Below are positions 18,665 to 27,602 of a DNA stretch of 64,000 bases, in pieces. The stretch comes from Lysobacter gummosus (lineage in GTDB: Bacteria > Pseudomonadota > Gammaproteobacteria > Xanthomonadales > Xanthomonadaceae), in the NCBI RefSeq assembly GCF_001442805.1, contig NZ_CP011131.1, positions 1,488,001 through 1,552,000 of the forward strand, written 5' to 3'. The notes beneath the pieces are model-generated. The model searched no databases and was not told the origin of the DNA. It was given only the letters and a program-made list of their open reading frames with translations. The stretch's first letter is position 1; every line of letters begins with the position of its first letter. A program made the translations under genes and the position numbers.

Positions 18665-19456
18665 TCAATCGAACGCGAACGCATCCAACGCCAACGACCC
18701 CATCTCATGCGAACGATGAATCGTGCGCGCCGTCGGCGCATCGCCCGCGGCGCCCAGCGCCACGAACAACGGCATCAGATGCTCGACGGTCGGATGCGCA
18801 TGACGCGCGTTCGGAGCCCGGTCGTGCCAGTCGAGCAAGGCCTCGCGATCGCCCGCGGCCAGCTTCTCGTGCATCCACGCACTGAAATCGGCTGCCCACG
18901 ACGGCATCGGCGCTTCGCGCTGGCTCCAGTCCAGATCGCCCAGGTTGTGCACGAAGCCGCCCGAGCCGATCACCAAGACCCCTTCGTCTCTCAGTGCCGC
19001 CAGCGCTTGCCCCACGGCATAGTGTTGAGCCGCCGTCCCATACGGCATCACCGACAAGGGCACCACCGGAATGTCCGCCTGCGGATACATGCGCCGTAAC
19101 GGCACCCACACGCCATGATCCAGACCGTGGTTGTCGCGCAGCTTGGCGTTGAGGCCGGCGTCGCTCAGGCGCGCGGCGATCTGTTCGGCCAGGCGCGGCT
19201 GGCCCGGCGCCGGGTACCGGATCTGGTACAGCGGCGGCGGAAAGCCGCCGAAGTCGTGCACGGTGTGCGGCTTATGGTGACCGCCGACCATCGGCCGGTC
19301 GGTCATGAAGTGCGCCGAGGCGATCACGATCGCGCGCGGCCACGGCAATTGCTGGCCCAGCGAATCGAGGAAGCGCCCGGCGGGCGAATCCTCCAGCGCC
19401 AGCATCGGCGAGCCGTGGGAAAGGAACAGGGTCGGAAGACGGGTGGGGATGTCCAT
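18665..19456 (-). CDS. ygiD: 4,5-DOPA dioxygenase extradiol-like protein (YgiD family)
   Basis: From the ATG at 19456 the product is 263 aa, close to E. coli YgiD. It begins MDIPTRLPTLFLSHGSPMLA and contains DNHGLDHGVWVPLRRMYP and GSGGFVHNLGDLDW, segments of the class III (LigB-type) extradiol dioxygenase fold with metal-binding His and Asp/Glu residues. YgiD cleaves L-DOPA extradiolly in vitro with ferrous iron or zinc; the physiological substrate in bacteria is uncertain. The gene stands alone, divergent from prpD, with a repeat immediately downstream. Confidence 0.88.
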   Translation of the reverse strand: MDIPTRLPTLFLSHGSPMLALEDSPAGRFLDSLGQQLPWPRAIVIASAHFMTDRPMVGGHHKPHTVHDFGGFPPPLYQIRYPAPGQPRLAEQIAARLSDAGLNAKLRDNHGLDHGVWVPLRRMYPQADIPVVPLSVMPYGTAAQHYAVGQALAALRDEGVLVIGSGGFVHNLGDLDWSQREAPMPSWAADFSAWMHEKLAAGDREALLDWHDRAPNARHAHPTVEHLMPLFVALGAAGDAPTARTIHRSHEMGSLALDAFAFD

Positions 19457-19687
19457 GCACTGAAGGGTGATCCTCGTCCGGACGATTTCCAAGTTGAGCC
19501 GGCGCGCAGGATCGTTCTGTTGTTGCGACCAATTCGCAACAAGCGGCTCGATTGTTGAGTTTGGGGGCGATGCGCCACGCAAGTTGAAATTCGCCTGCAA
19601 GCGCGCACCGGAAATCCGTCGTCCCGCCGCGACCCCGCGGTCTGGCAAAATAGCGGGCTCACTCACCCGTCCGCAGGCCCCGTGCAC

Positions 19688-21145
19688 ATGAGCCACTTCG
19701 ACATCCGTTCGACCGTCCGCCCCGATCCCGACAAGCCGATGGTCGATATCGCCGACTACGTCGCCGATTACCAGATCGATTCGAAGGAAGCCTTCGACAC
19801 CGCCCGCTACATGCTGCTGGACTCGCTGGCCTGCGCCGCGCTGGCGATGGACCATAAGGAATGCCTCAAGCACCTGGGCCCGCTGGTTCCGGGCGCGCAG
19901 ATGAGCGGCGGCGCGCGCGTGCCGTACACCTCTTATGAACTCGACCCGGTCCAGGCCGCGTACAACATCGGCGTGCAGATCCGCTGGCTCGACTTCAACG
20001 ACACCTGGCTGGCGGCGGAATGGGGCCATCCGTCCGACAACCTCGGCGCCATCCTCGGCGTGGCCGACTACCTGGGCCGCAAGGCCGAGGCCGAAGGCGG
20101 CAAGGCCATGACCGTGCGCGACGTGCTCGGCCATGCGATCAAGGCGCACGAAATCCAGGGCGGCTACGCGCTCAAGAATTCGTTCAACCGGGTCGGCCTG
20201 GACCACGTGATCCTGGTGCGCCTGGCCTCGACCGCCGTCACCACCCAGATGCTGGGCGGCAATAAGGAAGCGATCGTGACCGCCGTGTCGCACTCGTGGA
20301 TCGACAACGGCGTGCTGCGCACCTACCGCCACGCGCCGAACACCGGCCCGCGCAAGAGCTGGGCCGCCGGCGACGCCTGCCGCCGCGCCGTCACCCACGC
20401 CCTCAACGCCGTCAAGGGCGTGGTCGGCTACCCGAGCGCGCTGTCGGTCAAGACCTGGGGCTTCTACGACATCGCCTTCAAGGGCAAGCAGTTCGAGTTC
20501 GAGCGCCCGTTCGGCAGCTATGTGATGGAGAACGTGCTGTTCAAGATCAGCTTCCCGGCCGAGTTCCACGCCCAGACCGCGGTCGAGTGCGCGATGAAGC
20601 TGCACGAGCAGGTCAAGGACAAGCTGGACCAGATCGAGCGCGTCGAACTGGAAACGCAGGAAGCCGGCGTGCGCATCATCGACAAGACCGGCCCGCTGGC
20701 CAACTACGCCGACCGCGACCACTGCCTGCAGTACATGGTCGCCGTGCCGCTGATCTTCGGCCGCCTGACCGCCGACGACTACGTGGACGCCATCGCCGCC
20801 GACCCGCGTATCGACGCCCTGCGCGACAAGATGACGGTCAAGGAGAACGAGCAGTTCACCAAGGACTACTTCGACCCGGACAAGCGCTATATCGGCAACT
20901 CGGTGCAGGTGTTCTTCAAGGACGGCTCGTCCACGGAAAAGGTGTCCATCGACTTCCCGATCGGCCACCGCAAGCGCCGCGCCGAAGGCATTCCGGTGCT
21001 GATGGCTAAGTTCGAAGCCGCCGTCCGCGCCAAGCTGCCGGCCGCCCAGGCCGACCGCCTGCTGGCCCTGGCCAACAACCCGGCCGAGCTCGAAGCCCTG
21101 CCGGTGACCCAGTTCATGGCCCTGTTCGCCCAGCCGGCGAAGTAA
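19688..21145 (+). CDS. prpD: 2-methylcitrate dehydratase PrpD
   Basis: From ATG 19688 the product is 485 aa, matching E. coli PrpD (483 aa); a GTG at 19682 would add two residues. It is a MmgE/PrpD-family protein: MLLDSLACAALAMDHKECLKH near the N-terminus, GVQIRWLDFNDTWLAAEWGHPSDN, and the C-terminal GHRKRRAEGIPVLMAKFE. It dehydrates 2-methylcitrate to 2-methyl-cis-aconitate in the methylcitrate cycle for propionate use. prpB and prpC are not in this window, so prpD is separated from them here. Confidence 0.92.
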   Translation: MSHFDIRSTVRPDPDKPMVDIADYVADYQIDSKEAFDTARYMLLDSLACAALAMDHKECLKHLGPLVPGAQMSGGARVPYTSYELDPVQAAYNIGVQIRWLDFNDTWLAAEWGHPSDNLGAILGVADYLGRKAEAEGGKAMTVRDVLGHAIKAHEIQGGYALKNSFNRVGLDHVILVRLASTAVTTQMLGGNKEAIVTAVSHSWIDNGVLRTYRHAPNTGPRKSWAAGDACRRAVTHALNAVKGVVGYPSALSVKTWGFYDIAFKGKQFEFERPFGSYVMENVLFKISFPAEFHAQTAVECAMKLHEQVKDKLDQIERVELETQEAGVRIIDKTGPLANYADRDHCLQYMVAVPLIFGRLTADDYVDAIAADPRIDALRDKMTVKENEQFTKDYFDPDKRYIGNSVQVFFKDGSSTEKVSIDFPIGHRKRRAEGIPVLMAKFEAAVRAKLPAAQADRLLALANNPAELEALPVTQFMALFAQPAK

Positions 21146-21391
21146 ACCGACCGGCCATCCGCACCCGAGAAGTGCAGTTCGTTGCTGAACGGGCTGCCTT
21201 CTCAAACCTGAATGGATTGCGACCCGATCCCAGAATTCATGGAACCGAATCGAATGTTAGACGGTTGTTAACACCGCTTTCACGTTGGCAAACCTAATCT
21301 CTCGCTCGATGGCGTCATCCAGGCAGCCGTCCTGAACGGTAGAAACCTCGCAGACGCGGTTTCCATATTTTTAGAACCAGGAGCTACAACA

Positions 21392-22471
21392 ATGAATAAG
21401 AAACTCCTCTGTGCCGCCTTGCTGGGTGGTCTGAGCATTGCGCAGGTCGCCAGCGCGCAGGATTTCGACGACCGTTGGTACATCACCGGCGCGGCCGGCA
21501 TGAACATCCAGGACAACGATCGCGGCACCCGCAACGCTCCGTTCGGCGCCATCGGCCTGGGTAAGTTCCTGAACAAGAATTGGTCGCTCGACGGTGAACT
21601 GAACTATCAGAACCCGAAGTTCGACGACAACCAGGACGCCAACTGGAGCCAGTACGGCATCTCGCTGGACCTGCGTCGTCACTTCGTGACCGACGGCCGC
21701 AACTGGAACCCCTACATCCTGATGGGCCTGGGCTATCAGCGTTCGGAAGAGGAATACCTGCTTCCGTCCGTGCTGTCGCCGGGCAACCGTAAGGACGGCA
21801 ACCTCGCCGCCAAGGTCGGCGTGGGTATCCAGGGCGACCTGGGCCGCGTCGGCATCCGCACCGAGCTGGCCTACCGCGCCGACTTCGACGACACCAGCGT
21901 CGCTGCTCCGCAGGAAGACTGGTTCGGCGACGTGCTGGCTTCGGTCGGCATCGTGATCCCGCTGGGTCCGGAACCCGTCGCTGCCGTGGCTCCGGCCCCG
22001 GTTGTCGAGCAGGGCTGCGCCGACAAGGATGACGACGGCGACGGCGTCAACAACTGCGACGACAAGTGCCCCGGTTCGCAGGCTGGCCAGACCATCGGTC
22101 CGGACGGCTGCGCGGTGCCGGTCACCATCGACCTGAAGGGCGTCAACTTCGACTTCGACAAGGCGACCCTGCGTCCTGACGCGGTGTCGATCCTCAACGA
22201 GGCCGCCGAGATCCTGAAGCGTTACCCCGACCTGAAGGTCGAAGTCGCCGGTCACACCGACCTGTGCGGCAAGGACACCTACAACCAGAAGCTGTCGGAG
22301 CGTCGCGCCAAGGCTGCGTACGACTACCTGACCAGCAATGGTGTGGATGCCGGCCGCCTGACCGGTCCGGTCGGCTACGGCGAGAGCCGTCCGCTGGAAT
22401 CGACCCCGCAGACCTTCCCGGCCTGCAAGAGCGAAAAGAACCGCCGCACCGAGCTCAACGTCCAGAACTAA
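21392..22471 (+). CDS. OmpA-family outer membrane protein, copy 1
   Basis: The 359-aa precursor has a signal peptide (MNKKLLCAALLGGLSIAQVASA), an eight-stranded-barrel-like N-terminal domain (about 25-190), a thrombospondin-type-3-like calcium repeat with two Cys pairs (DKDDDGDGVNNCDDKCPG), and a C-terminal OmpA peptidoglycan-binding domain (about 245-355; GHTDLCGKDTYNQKLSERRA). It would anchor the outer membrane to the wall. The start is well supported by an upstream AGGAG. A second gene of identical length begins 1488 bp downstream. A rho-independent terminator follows at 22522. Confidence 0.9.
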   Translation: MNKKLLCAALLGGLSIAQVASAQDFDDRWYITGAAGMNIQDNDRGTRNAPFGAIGLGKFLNKNWSLDGELNYQNPKFDDNQDANWSQYGISLDLRRHFVTDGRNWNPYILMGLGYQRSEEEYLLPSVLSPGNRKDGNLAAKVGVGIQGDLGRVGIRTELAYRADFDDTSVAAPQEDWFGDVLASVGIVIPLGPEPVAAVAPAPVVEQGCADKDDDGDGVNNCDDKCPGSQAGQTIGPDGCAVPVTIDLKGVNFDFDKATLRPDAVSILNEAAEILKRYPDLKVEVAGHTDLCGKDTYNQKLSERRAKAAYDYLTSNGVDAGRLTGPVGYGESRPLESTPQTFPACKSEKNRRTELNVQN

Positions 22472-22521
22472 TCGGACGAGCGGCAAGTGCGGACCGCTCG
22501 CGGTCCGCACTGCAACACTCA

Positions 22522-22550
22522 GAAGCCCGGTCTCGCACCGGGCTTCTTTT
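22522..22550 (+). terminator. Terminator after OmpA copy 1
   Basis: GAAGCCCGG and CCGGGCTTC form a stem with a TCTCGCA loop, followed by TTTT. The terminator after copy 2 has almost the same sequence, so the duplication includes it. Confidence 0.85.
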
Positions 22551-22715
22551 ATGTTTCATGCGCGGTCGTAATCATTTTCGAAAATAAGACTTACAGCGCA
22601 TTTTGTTTCTAAATATCGACCGTTCGTCGGGCCGACTGAACCGCAGTGGGCGTATTGCGTGCGGAAGCGTTACACACAAACCGACTTGCACTCGACTGAA
22701 CTACGTTAAGTGGTA

Positions 22716-22742
22716 TTAACAAACTTGCTGAGCGTGTATGAT
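22716..22742 (+). promoter_or_regulatory. Possible promoter of OmpA copy 2
   Basis: TTAACA at 22716-22721 and TATGAT at 22737-22742, spacing 15 bp, in a locally AT-rich stretch. The resulting leader of about 130 nt contains GCGGTGCT near 22758 and AGCACCGC near 22808, which can pair. Confidence 0.35.
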
Positions 22743-22879
22743 CCCCCCGCCAGTGACCGCGGTGCTAGGCCTTGCCAGTGCTGAAAGTGTCTCTGTCACA
22801 AGAGTCAGCACCGCAGAAGACTGTCCCGATCACACAGTCCCGATCACCCCCCGTTCCGATCGATCTGAAGGAGTTACAC

Positions 22880-23959
22880 ATGAAGATTCGTATGTTGAGC
22901 ACCGCCCTGTTGGCGGGCTTGGCTTTCTCGCAGGCTGCCAGCGCGCAGGATTTCGACGACCGTTGGTACGTCACCGGCGCCGTCGGCATGAACATCCAGG
23001 ACAACGACCGCGGCACCCGCAACGCTCCGTTCGGTGCGATCGGCCTGGGCAAGTTCCTGAACAAGAACTGGTCGCTCGACGGTGAGCTGAACTATCAGAA
23101 CCCGAAGTTCGACGACAACCAGGACGCCAACTGGAGCCAGTACGGCATCTCGCTGGACCTGCGTCGTCACTTCGTGACCGACGGCCGCAACTGGAACCCC
23201 TACATCCTGATGGGCCTGGGCTATCAGCGTTCGGAAGAGGAATACCTGCTTCCGTCCGTGCTGTCGCCGGGCAACCGTAAGGACGGCAACCTCGCCGCCA
23301 AGGTCGGCGTGGGTATCCAGGGCGACCTGGGCCGCGTCGGCATCCGCACCGAGCTGGCCTACCGCGCCGACTTCGACGACACCAGCGTCGCTGCTCCGCA
23401 GGAAGACTGGTTCGGCGACGTGCTGGCTTCGGTCGGCATCGTGATCCCGCTGGGTCCGGAACCCGTCGCTGCCGTGGCTCCGGCCCCGGTTGTCGAGCAG
23501 GGTTGCGCCGACAAGGATGACGACGGCGACGGCGTCAACAACTGCGACGACAAGTGCCCCGGTTCGCAAGCTGGCCAGACCATCGGTCCGGACGGCTGCC
23601 CGGTGCCGGTCTCGATCGACCTGAAGGGCGTGAACTTCGATTTCGACAAGGCGACGCTGCGTCCGGATTCGGTGGCCATCCTCAACGAGGCCGCTGAGAT
23701 CCTGAAGCGCAACCCGAGCCTGCGCGTCGAAGTCGCCGGTCACACCGACCTGTGCGGTAAGGATGCGTACAACCAGAAGCTGTCGGAGCGTCGCGCCAAG
23801 GCCGTGTACGACTTCCTGACCAGCAATGGCGTCGATGCTGGCCGTCTGGCCGGTCCGATCGGCTACGGCGAGAGCCGTCCGCTCGAGTCGACCCCGCAGA
23901 CCTTCCCGGCCTGCAAGAGCGAAAAGAACCGCCGCACCGAGCTCAACGCTCAGAACTAA
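22880..23959 (+). CDS. OmpA-family outer membrane protein, copy 2
   Basis: Also 359 aa, from the ATG at 22880 after AAGGAG; the aligned domains are those of copy 1 with no gaps. The signal peptide (MKIRMLSTALLAGLAFSQAASA) and the C-terminal domain (KRNPSLRVEVAGHTD, DAYNQKLS, VYDFLTS) differ at scattered residues. In contrast, the nucleotides at 23087-23502 are identical to 21599-22014 in copy 1. Each copy has its own upstream region and terminator, so they can be regulated separately. Function as for copy 1. Confidence 0.9.
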   Translation: MKIRMLSTALLAGLAFSQAASAQDFDDRWYVTGAVGMNIQDNDRGTRNAPFGAIGLGKFLNKNWSLDGELNYQNPKFDDNQDANWSQYGISLDLRRHFVTDGRNWNPYILMGLGYQRSEEEYLLPSVLSPGNRKDGNLAAKVGVGIQGDLGRVGIRTELAYRADFDDTSVAAPQEDWFGDVLASVGIVIPLGPEPVAAVAPAPVVEQGCADKDDDGDGVNNCDDKCPGSQAGQTIGPDGCPVPVSIDLKGVNFDFDKATLRPDSVAILNEAAEILKRNPSLRVEVAGHTDLCGKDAYNQKLSERRAKAVYDFLTSNGVDAGRLAGPIGYGESRPLESTPQTFPACKSEKNRRTELNAQN

Positions 23960-24001
23960 GCGGCAAGCGCGGGCCGTTCGCGGCCCGCACTGCAAGACCT
24001 G

Positions 24002-24032
24002 GAAGCCCGGCCTCGTGCCGGGCTTCTTTTTT
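24002..24032 (+). terminator. Terminator after OmpA copy 2
   Basis: GAAGCCCGG stem with a CCTCGTG loop and CCGGGCTTC followed by TTTTTT. Confidence 0.87.
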
Positions 24033-24234
24033 GTGTCCCACCGCGCAGGGCGACGGGCGGCTGCGCAATCGCCGCGCGCGCTTGCCCCGCACAATTGCGG
24101 CCGCCTCCAGGAAACGCCGATAAGCGCCTGATTTTGCGGGTTGTCCGATCCCGCCGCCGCGCCTACACTGGCGCGCATCGTTCAAAACGCGCGTAGTGGC
24201 TTCGCCTTCGCGCCGAACCTGGAGAGAGAGCCCC

Positions 24235-24762
24235 ATGCGCCGATTGCTTGCCGCCATGTCGTTGATCCTGATCGCCGGAGTGGCGCAGGCACAAAGCGCC
24301 GTCAACTGCGCCTCGCTGACCGCTTCGCGCGCGCAGCCGGTGCAGCCCACGCTGATCGCACCGATCGCACCGGAACTGGTCGCGCCCTCGCATCAGCTCG
24401 GCGCGCCGACCGGCGTGCTGTCGCAGGCGCTGGATGAAGCGCTGTCGGTCGATCAGGTGCTGCTGCGCATTCGCCTGGACGGCTGCAACGTCGCCAAGGC
24501 CACGCCGGCCTCCTCCGGCATGCCCTCGGCCAACGATCCGGCCGCGTACAAGCCCAAGACCGAATTCGACAACACCCCGTGGCGCTTCGACATGAGCCAG
24601 GGCGGCAAGCGCATGACCGCCGATGAGTTCAGCGCCTGGATGAAGGCCAAGGGCGTGCGCGTGGCCAAGGGCAGCGGCACGGCCGCCGCCGCCGCGCCGG
24701 CCCCGGCCGTCGAGCCCGCACCGGCGCCGGCCCCGGCCGACGAGAAGAAGAAAAAGAAGTAA
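24235..24762 (+). CDS. Secreted hypothetical protein with Ala/Pro and poly-Lys tail
   Basis: The 175-aa product begins MRRLLAAMSLILIAGVAQAQ, a clear signal peptide, after GGAGAGAGAG. Residues 20-120 have no family I recognise; there are two Cys (VNCASL and DGCNVAK) that could form a disulfide. The C-terminus is Ala/Pro/Glu-rich and ends in five or more Lys. It is followed by a terminator at 24789. It is probably periplasmic; role unknown. Confidence 0.72.
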   Translation: MRRLLAAMSLILIAGVAQAQSAVNCASLTASRAQPVQPTLIAPIAPELVAPSHQLGAPTGVLSQALDEALSVDQVLLRIRLDGCNVAKATPASSGMPSANDPAAYKPKTEFDNTPWRFDMSQGGKRMTADEFSAWMKAKGVRVAKGSGTAAAAAPAPAVEPAPAPAPADEKKKKK

Positions 24763-24788
24763 GCCTCGCCGGCGACGGCGGACACGGA

Positions 24789-24822
24789 CGGTCGCGAGCC
24801 TTGCTCGCGGCCGTTTTGTTTT
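24789..24822 (+). terminator. Terminator after the 24235 gene
   Basis: CGGTCGCGAGC and GCTCGCGGCCG make an 11-bp stem (one G-U pair) followed by TTTTGTTTT. Confidence 0.75.
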
Positions 24823-25159
24823 GTGGGGCGCCGTCGCCACGGGTTCTATCGGCGCGCGAGGCGATCTTGCGGCCGCGGCGGCTGCGATAATGGCGTGGCA
24901 GTGTCGGTGTCGCGTGCCTGGTCGCAGATGGCGCGCTCCGGATACCCGCAGTCTGCGGTTAGCGGGTCGGCGGACATCGACGCGAATGGATGTCATCGCT
25001 TCGCGCGCATCGGGTACGAGCGATGCTTCGCCCTTCGATGATCGCGACCGCGACCCGACAGCGTCCCGTCCGACCGGTTTCGCGCGGCCGCGATCGCCCA
25101 GCGCCCCCGTTCGCCGCCGGACACAACACCAAGCCTCATCGCTCTCAGGATCGCGCCGC
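24823..25159. other. Gene-free stretch before the pseudouridine synthase
   Basis: About 340 bp of GC-rich sequence. Although open in the frame of the downstream gene, its translation is Arg-rich and unlike any protein. No repeat or regulatory element was recognised. Confidence 0.5.
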
Positions 25160-25897
25160 TTGAACAAATCCCCGCCCCGATACGGCCTGGCCCGCGTGCT
25201 GTCCAAGCAAGGCCTGTGCTCGCGCAGCGAGGCGGCGAAGTGGATCGCGGCCGGGCGGGTGTCGGTGGACGGCCGGATCGTGCGCGACGCGGAATTCCCG
25301 ATCGTGCAAGGCCGCCATCGCATCCGAGTGGATGAGCAGGCCCTGGACGCCGCACCGCGCCTGTACCTGATGTTGAACAAGCCGCGCGGCCTGGTCACCA
25401 CCGTCCAGGACGAACGCGGCCGCGACACCGTATACCGCTGCCTGGACGAGGCCCGCATCGACGGCGCGCCGCTGCCGTGGCTGGCGCCGGTGGGGCGGCT
25501 CGACAAGGCCAGCGAAGGCCTGCTGCTGTTCTGCAACGACCCGCAATGGGCCGCGCGCATCACCGACCCCGAGCTCGGCCCGGACAAGACCTACCACGTC
25601 CAGATCGACGCGATCCCGAGCCCCGAACAACTGGCCGCGCTGCACGCCGGCATCAGCGCAGACGGCGAACTGCTGCGGGCCAAGTCCGCGACCGTGCTGC
25701 GCAGCGGCGAGAAGAACGCGTGGCTGCGGATCGTGCTCGATGAAGGCCGCAACCGGCAAATCCGGCGCCTGCTCGCCGGGTTCGACTTGAACGTGCTGCG
25801 GTTGATCCGGGTGGCGATTGGCGAGCTGCAGTTGGGCGAATTGCCGAAAGGGCAGTGGCGTGTGCTGGGCGATGAGGATTTGCAGCGCCTGCAATGA
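25160..25897 (+). CDS. Pseudouridine synthase of the RsuA/RluB family
   Basis: Starting from TTG at 25160 (MNKSPPRYGLARVLSKQG), the product is 245 aa. It has an N-terminal S4 RNA-binding domain (about 8-60; LCSRSEAAKWIAAGRVSVDG) and the catalytic motif APVGRLDKASEGLLL with the Asp that attacks uridine. RLVLDEGRNRQIRR-type sequence (IVLDEGRNRQIRRLL) is the family C-terminal signature. It isomerises specific uridines in rRNA; which position cannot be told. The frame runs upstream without a good start, so the start is a best guess based on where S4 homology begins. Confidence 0.85.
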   Translation: MNKSPPRYGLARVLSKQGLCSRSEAAKWIAAGRVSVDGRIVRDAEFPIVQGRHRIRVDEQALDAAPRLYLMLNKPRGLVTTVQDERGRDTVYRCLDEARIDGAPLPWLAPVGRLDKASEGLLLFCNDPQWAARITDPELGPDKTYHVQIDAIPSPEQLAALHAGISADGELLRAKSATVLRSGEKNAWLRIVLDEGRNRQIRRLLAGFDLNVLRLIRVAIGELQLGELPKGQWRVLGDEDLQRLQ

Positions 25898-26262
25898 TCC
25901 GCCGGCCGCGCGTACCGGCCGCGCGATGACCGCGACAGCCGCGCGGACGCGCCCGCTTCGAACAGGGCCGGCCGGGCCGCATCGGGCCGCGCGAACGAAT
26001 TCGTGAAGTGCTTCCGCGCAGCTGAAATTGGACCGCGATAACGGTCGGCACCGGGGATGCGGTGTAGATTCGGCCGCGACAAACAGTCGCAATCGCCGGC
26101 GTGGACATTCCGCCGGCATGCAACACGGACGTGATTCGTTTCGACAAGGAGGTGCAACGCCGGCCCGGGCTCGCCCGCGTGTGGAGGCCGACATCGAACA
26201 TACCACCACGGCGCCGCGTGCCCCCGCGCGGCGACAACTTCTTGTGCACATGGAGAAACACG
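25898..26262. other. Gene-free stretch before the tandem secreted pair
   Basis: 365 bp. GC-rich at first, then ending in the TGGAGAAACACG ribosome-binding region that also precedes the second paralogue as TGGAGAAAGACACG. Nothing else recognised. Confidence 0.5.
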
Positions 26263-26802
26263 ATGTTTTATGGAACCGCGACTCTCACGAACTCTGCCCC
26301 GCGCGCTGACCGTATCGGCCTGATCGCAGGCATGAAGCTGCTGTTGTTGTCGCTGCTGATGATGTTCAGCAGCGGCGTATTGGCCGATCCGACCGCGGCC
26401 AATCAGTCCTTGAGCACGGCCAAGCAACGCTTCGAAGTCGTCAAGCTCGACCACCAGATCGCCAAGCTGCAGCTGCAACAGGGCAATACGAACGCCGCCC
26501 GGACCAGCTTCACCATGGAACAGATCGAGGCAGCGGGGTTGACGGCGAATCTGGCGCGGCTGTTGAACGATAACAAGGACACCTTCGATCGCGGCCTGTA
26601 CCGCGACGGCACCAGCCAGCAGCGGGCGATCAACTTTACCGCCATCGCCAGGCAGCACTGCCAGGTGCTGGAAACGCAGCTGGTAATCCTGACCATGCAG
26701 CCGACTTCGCAGATCGACCTGATCTTGGCCGAGATGTCGATGACGCAGCTGACCCAGGACCTGCGCAACATCGAGCAGGCGATGGCCGACGCGCAGCGAT
26801 AA
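26263..26802 (+). CDS. Secreted helical protein of unknown function, paralogue 1
   Basis: The 179-aa product begins MFYGTATLTNSAPR and has a hydrophobic segment at about 24-42 (MKLLLLSLLMMFSSGVLA), probably a signal peptide with a long n-region. The mature part is helical and low in aromatics, with LDRGLYRDGTSQQRAI-like segment (DTFDRGLYRDGTSQQRAI) and TMQPTSQIDLILAEM. It is about half identical to the next product by eye, including the run QPTSQIDLILA. No known family recognised. The ribosome-binding site GGAG lies 8 nt upstream of the ATG. Confidence 0.72.
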   Translation: MFYGTATLTNSAPRADRIGLIAGMKLLLLSLLMMFSSGVLADPTAANQSLSTAKQRFEVVKLDHQIAKLQLQQGNTNAARTSFTMEQIEAAGLTANLARLLNDNKDTFDRGLYRDGTSQQRAINFTAIARQHCQVLETQLVILTMQPTSQIDLILAEMSMTQLTQDLRNIEQAMADAQR

Positions 26803-26975
26803 GCGGCGCGGCAAGCGCGGCTTGGGCTGACCGCGGACACCGGCGCGCGCCGCACGGCTGCTGCCGATGCGGCGCGCCTCGGTAATCCCGATCCGTTCGG
26901 GCCGTCCACCCGTCGCACGGCGCATGCATTCGCTCGCGCCGCTTATGGAATCTCTCACTGATGGAGAAAGACACG

Positions 26976-27506
26976 ATGTCTCATGCAATCGCACATCCCG
27001 TCGCCACCCGCCGCGGCGGCGTCGCCTTCGGCGCCTTGCGCATGCTGCTGCTGTCGCTGCTGATGTTGATCAGCCACGGCGTCTGGGCCGAACCGGTCGC
27101 GGCCACGCAGAACCTGGCCCTGGCCAAGCAGAATTTCACCCTGCTCAAGCAGAATTACCAGATCGCCAAGACGCAGCTGCAGATTGGCCAGCCGACCGCG
27201 GCCACCGTCTCGTTCTCCATGGCGCGGGCGCAGGCGGTGCAGATGAGTTCGAACCTGACCGCGACGCTGTTCGAGAATCAGGACACGCTGCAGCGCGGCC
27301 TGTATCGCGACGGCGTCAGTCAGCAGCGCGCGATCCAGCACAACGATGTGGCCAAGAGCCAGTCGCAGTTGCTGCAGACCAAGCTGCTGATCCTGAGCAT
27401 ACAGCCGACCTCGCAGATCGATCTGATCCTGGCCGATCAGGCCATCGCCCAGCTGACCTCCGAGCTGTTGCAACTGGAACAGGCGATGATCGCGGCGCAG
27501 CAGTAA
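26976..27506 (+). CDS. Secreted helical protein of unknown function, paralogue 2
   Basis: The 176-aa product from ATG 26976 begins MSHAIAHPVATRRGG and has a hydrophobic signal region (LRMLLLSLLMLISHGVWA). It shares QNLALAKQNFTLLKQNYQIAK-like Gln-rich helical repeats, RGLYRDGVSQQRAIQ and QPTSQIDLILADQ with the preceding gene, so the two arose by tandem duplication. A GGAG ribosome-binding site again precedes the start. No enzymatic motif; Gln-rich heptads suggest a coiled coil. Function unknown. Confidence 0.72.
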   Translation: MSHAIAHPVATRRGGVAFGALRMLLLSLLMLISHGVWAEPVAATQNLALAKQNFTLLKQNYQIAKTQLQIGQPTAATVSFSMARAQAVQMSSNLTATLFENQDTLQRGLYRDGVSQQRAIQHNDVAKSQSQLLQTKLLILSIQPTSQIDLILADQAIAQLTSELLQLEQAMIAAQQ

Positions 27507-27602
27507 GCCTCGTTGCGGGCGGCGGGATCAGCCGTCGCCCGTAGCGGTTTCGCAACGCGATGCCGGCCGTGCCGGCACCGCGTCGTGGACCGATCGGATC
27601 GA

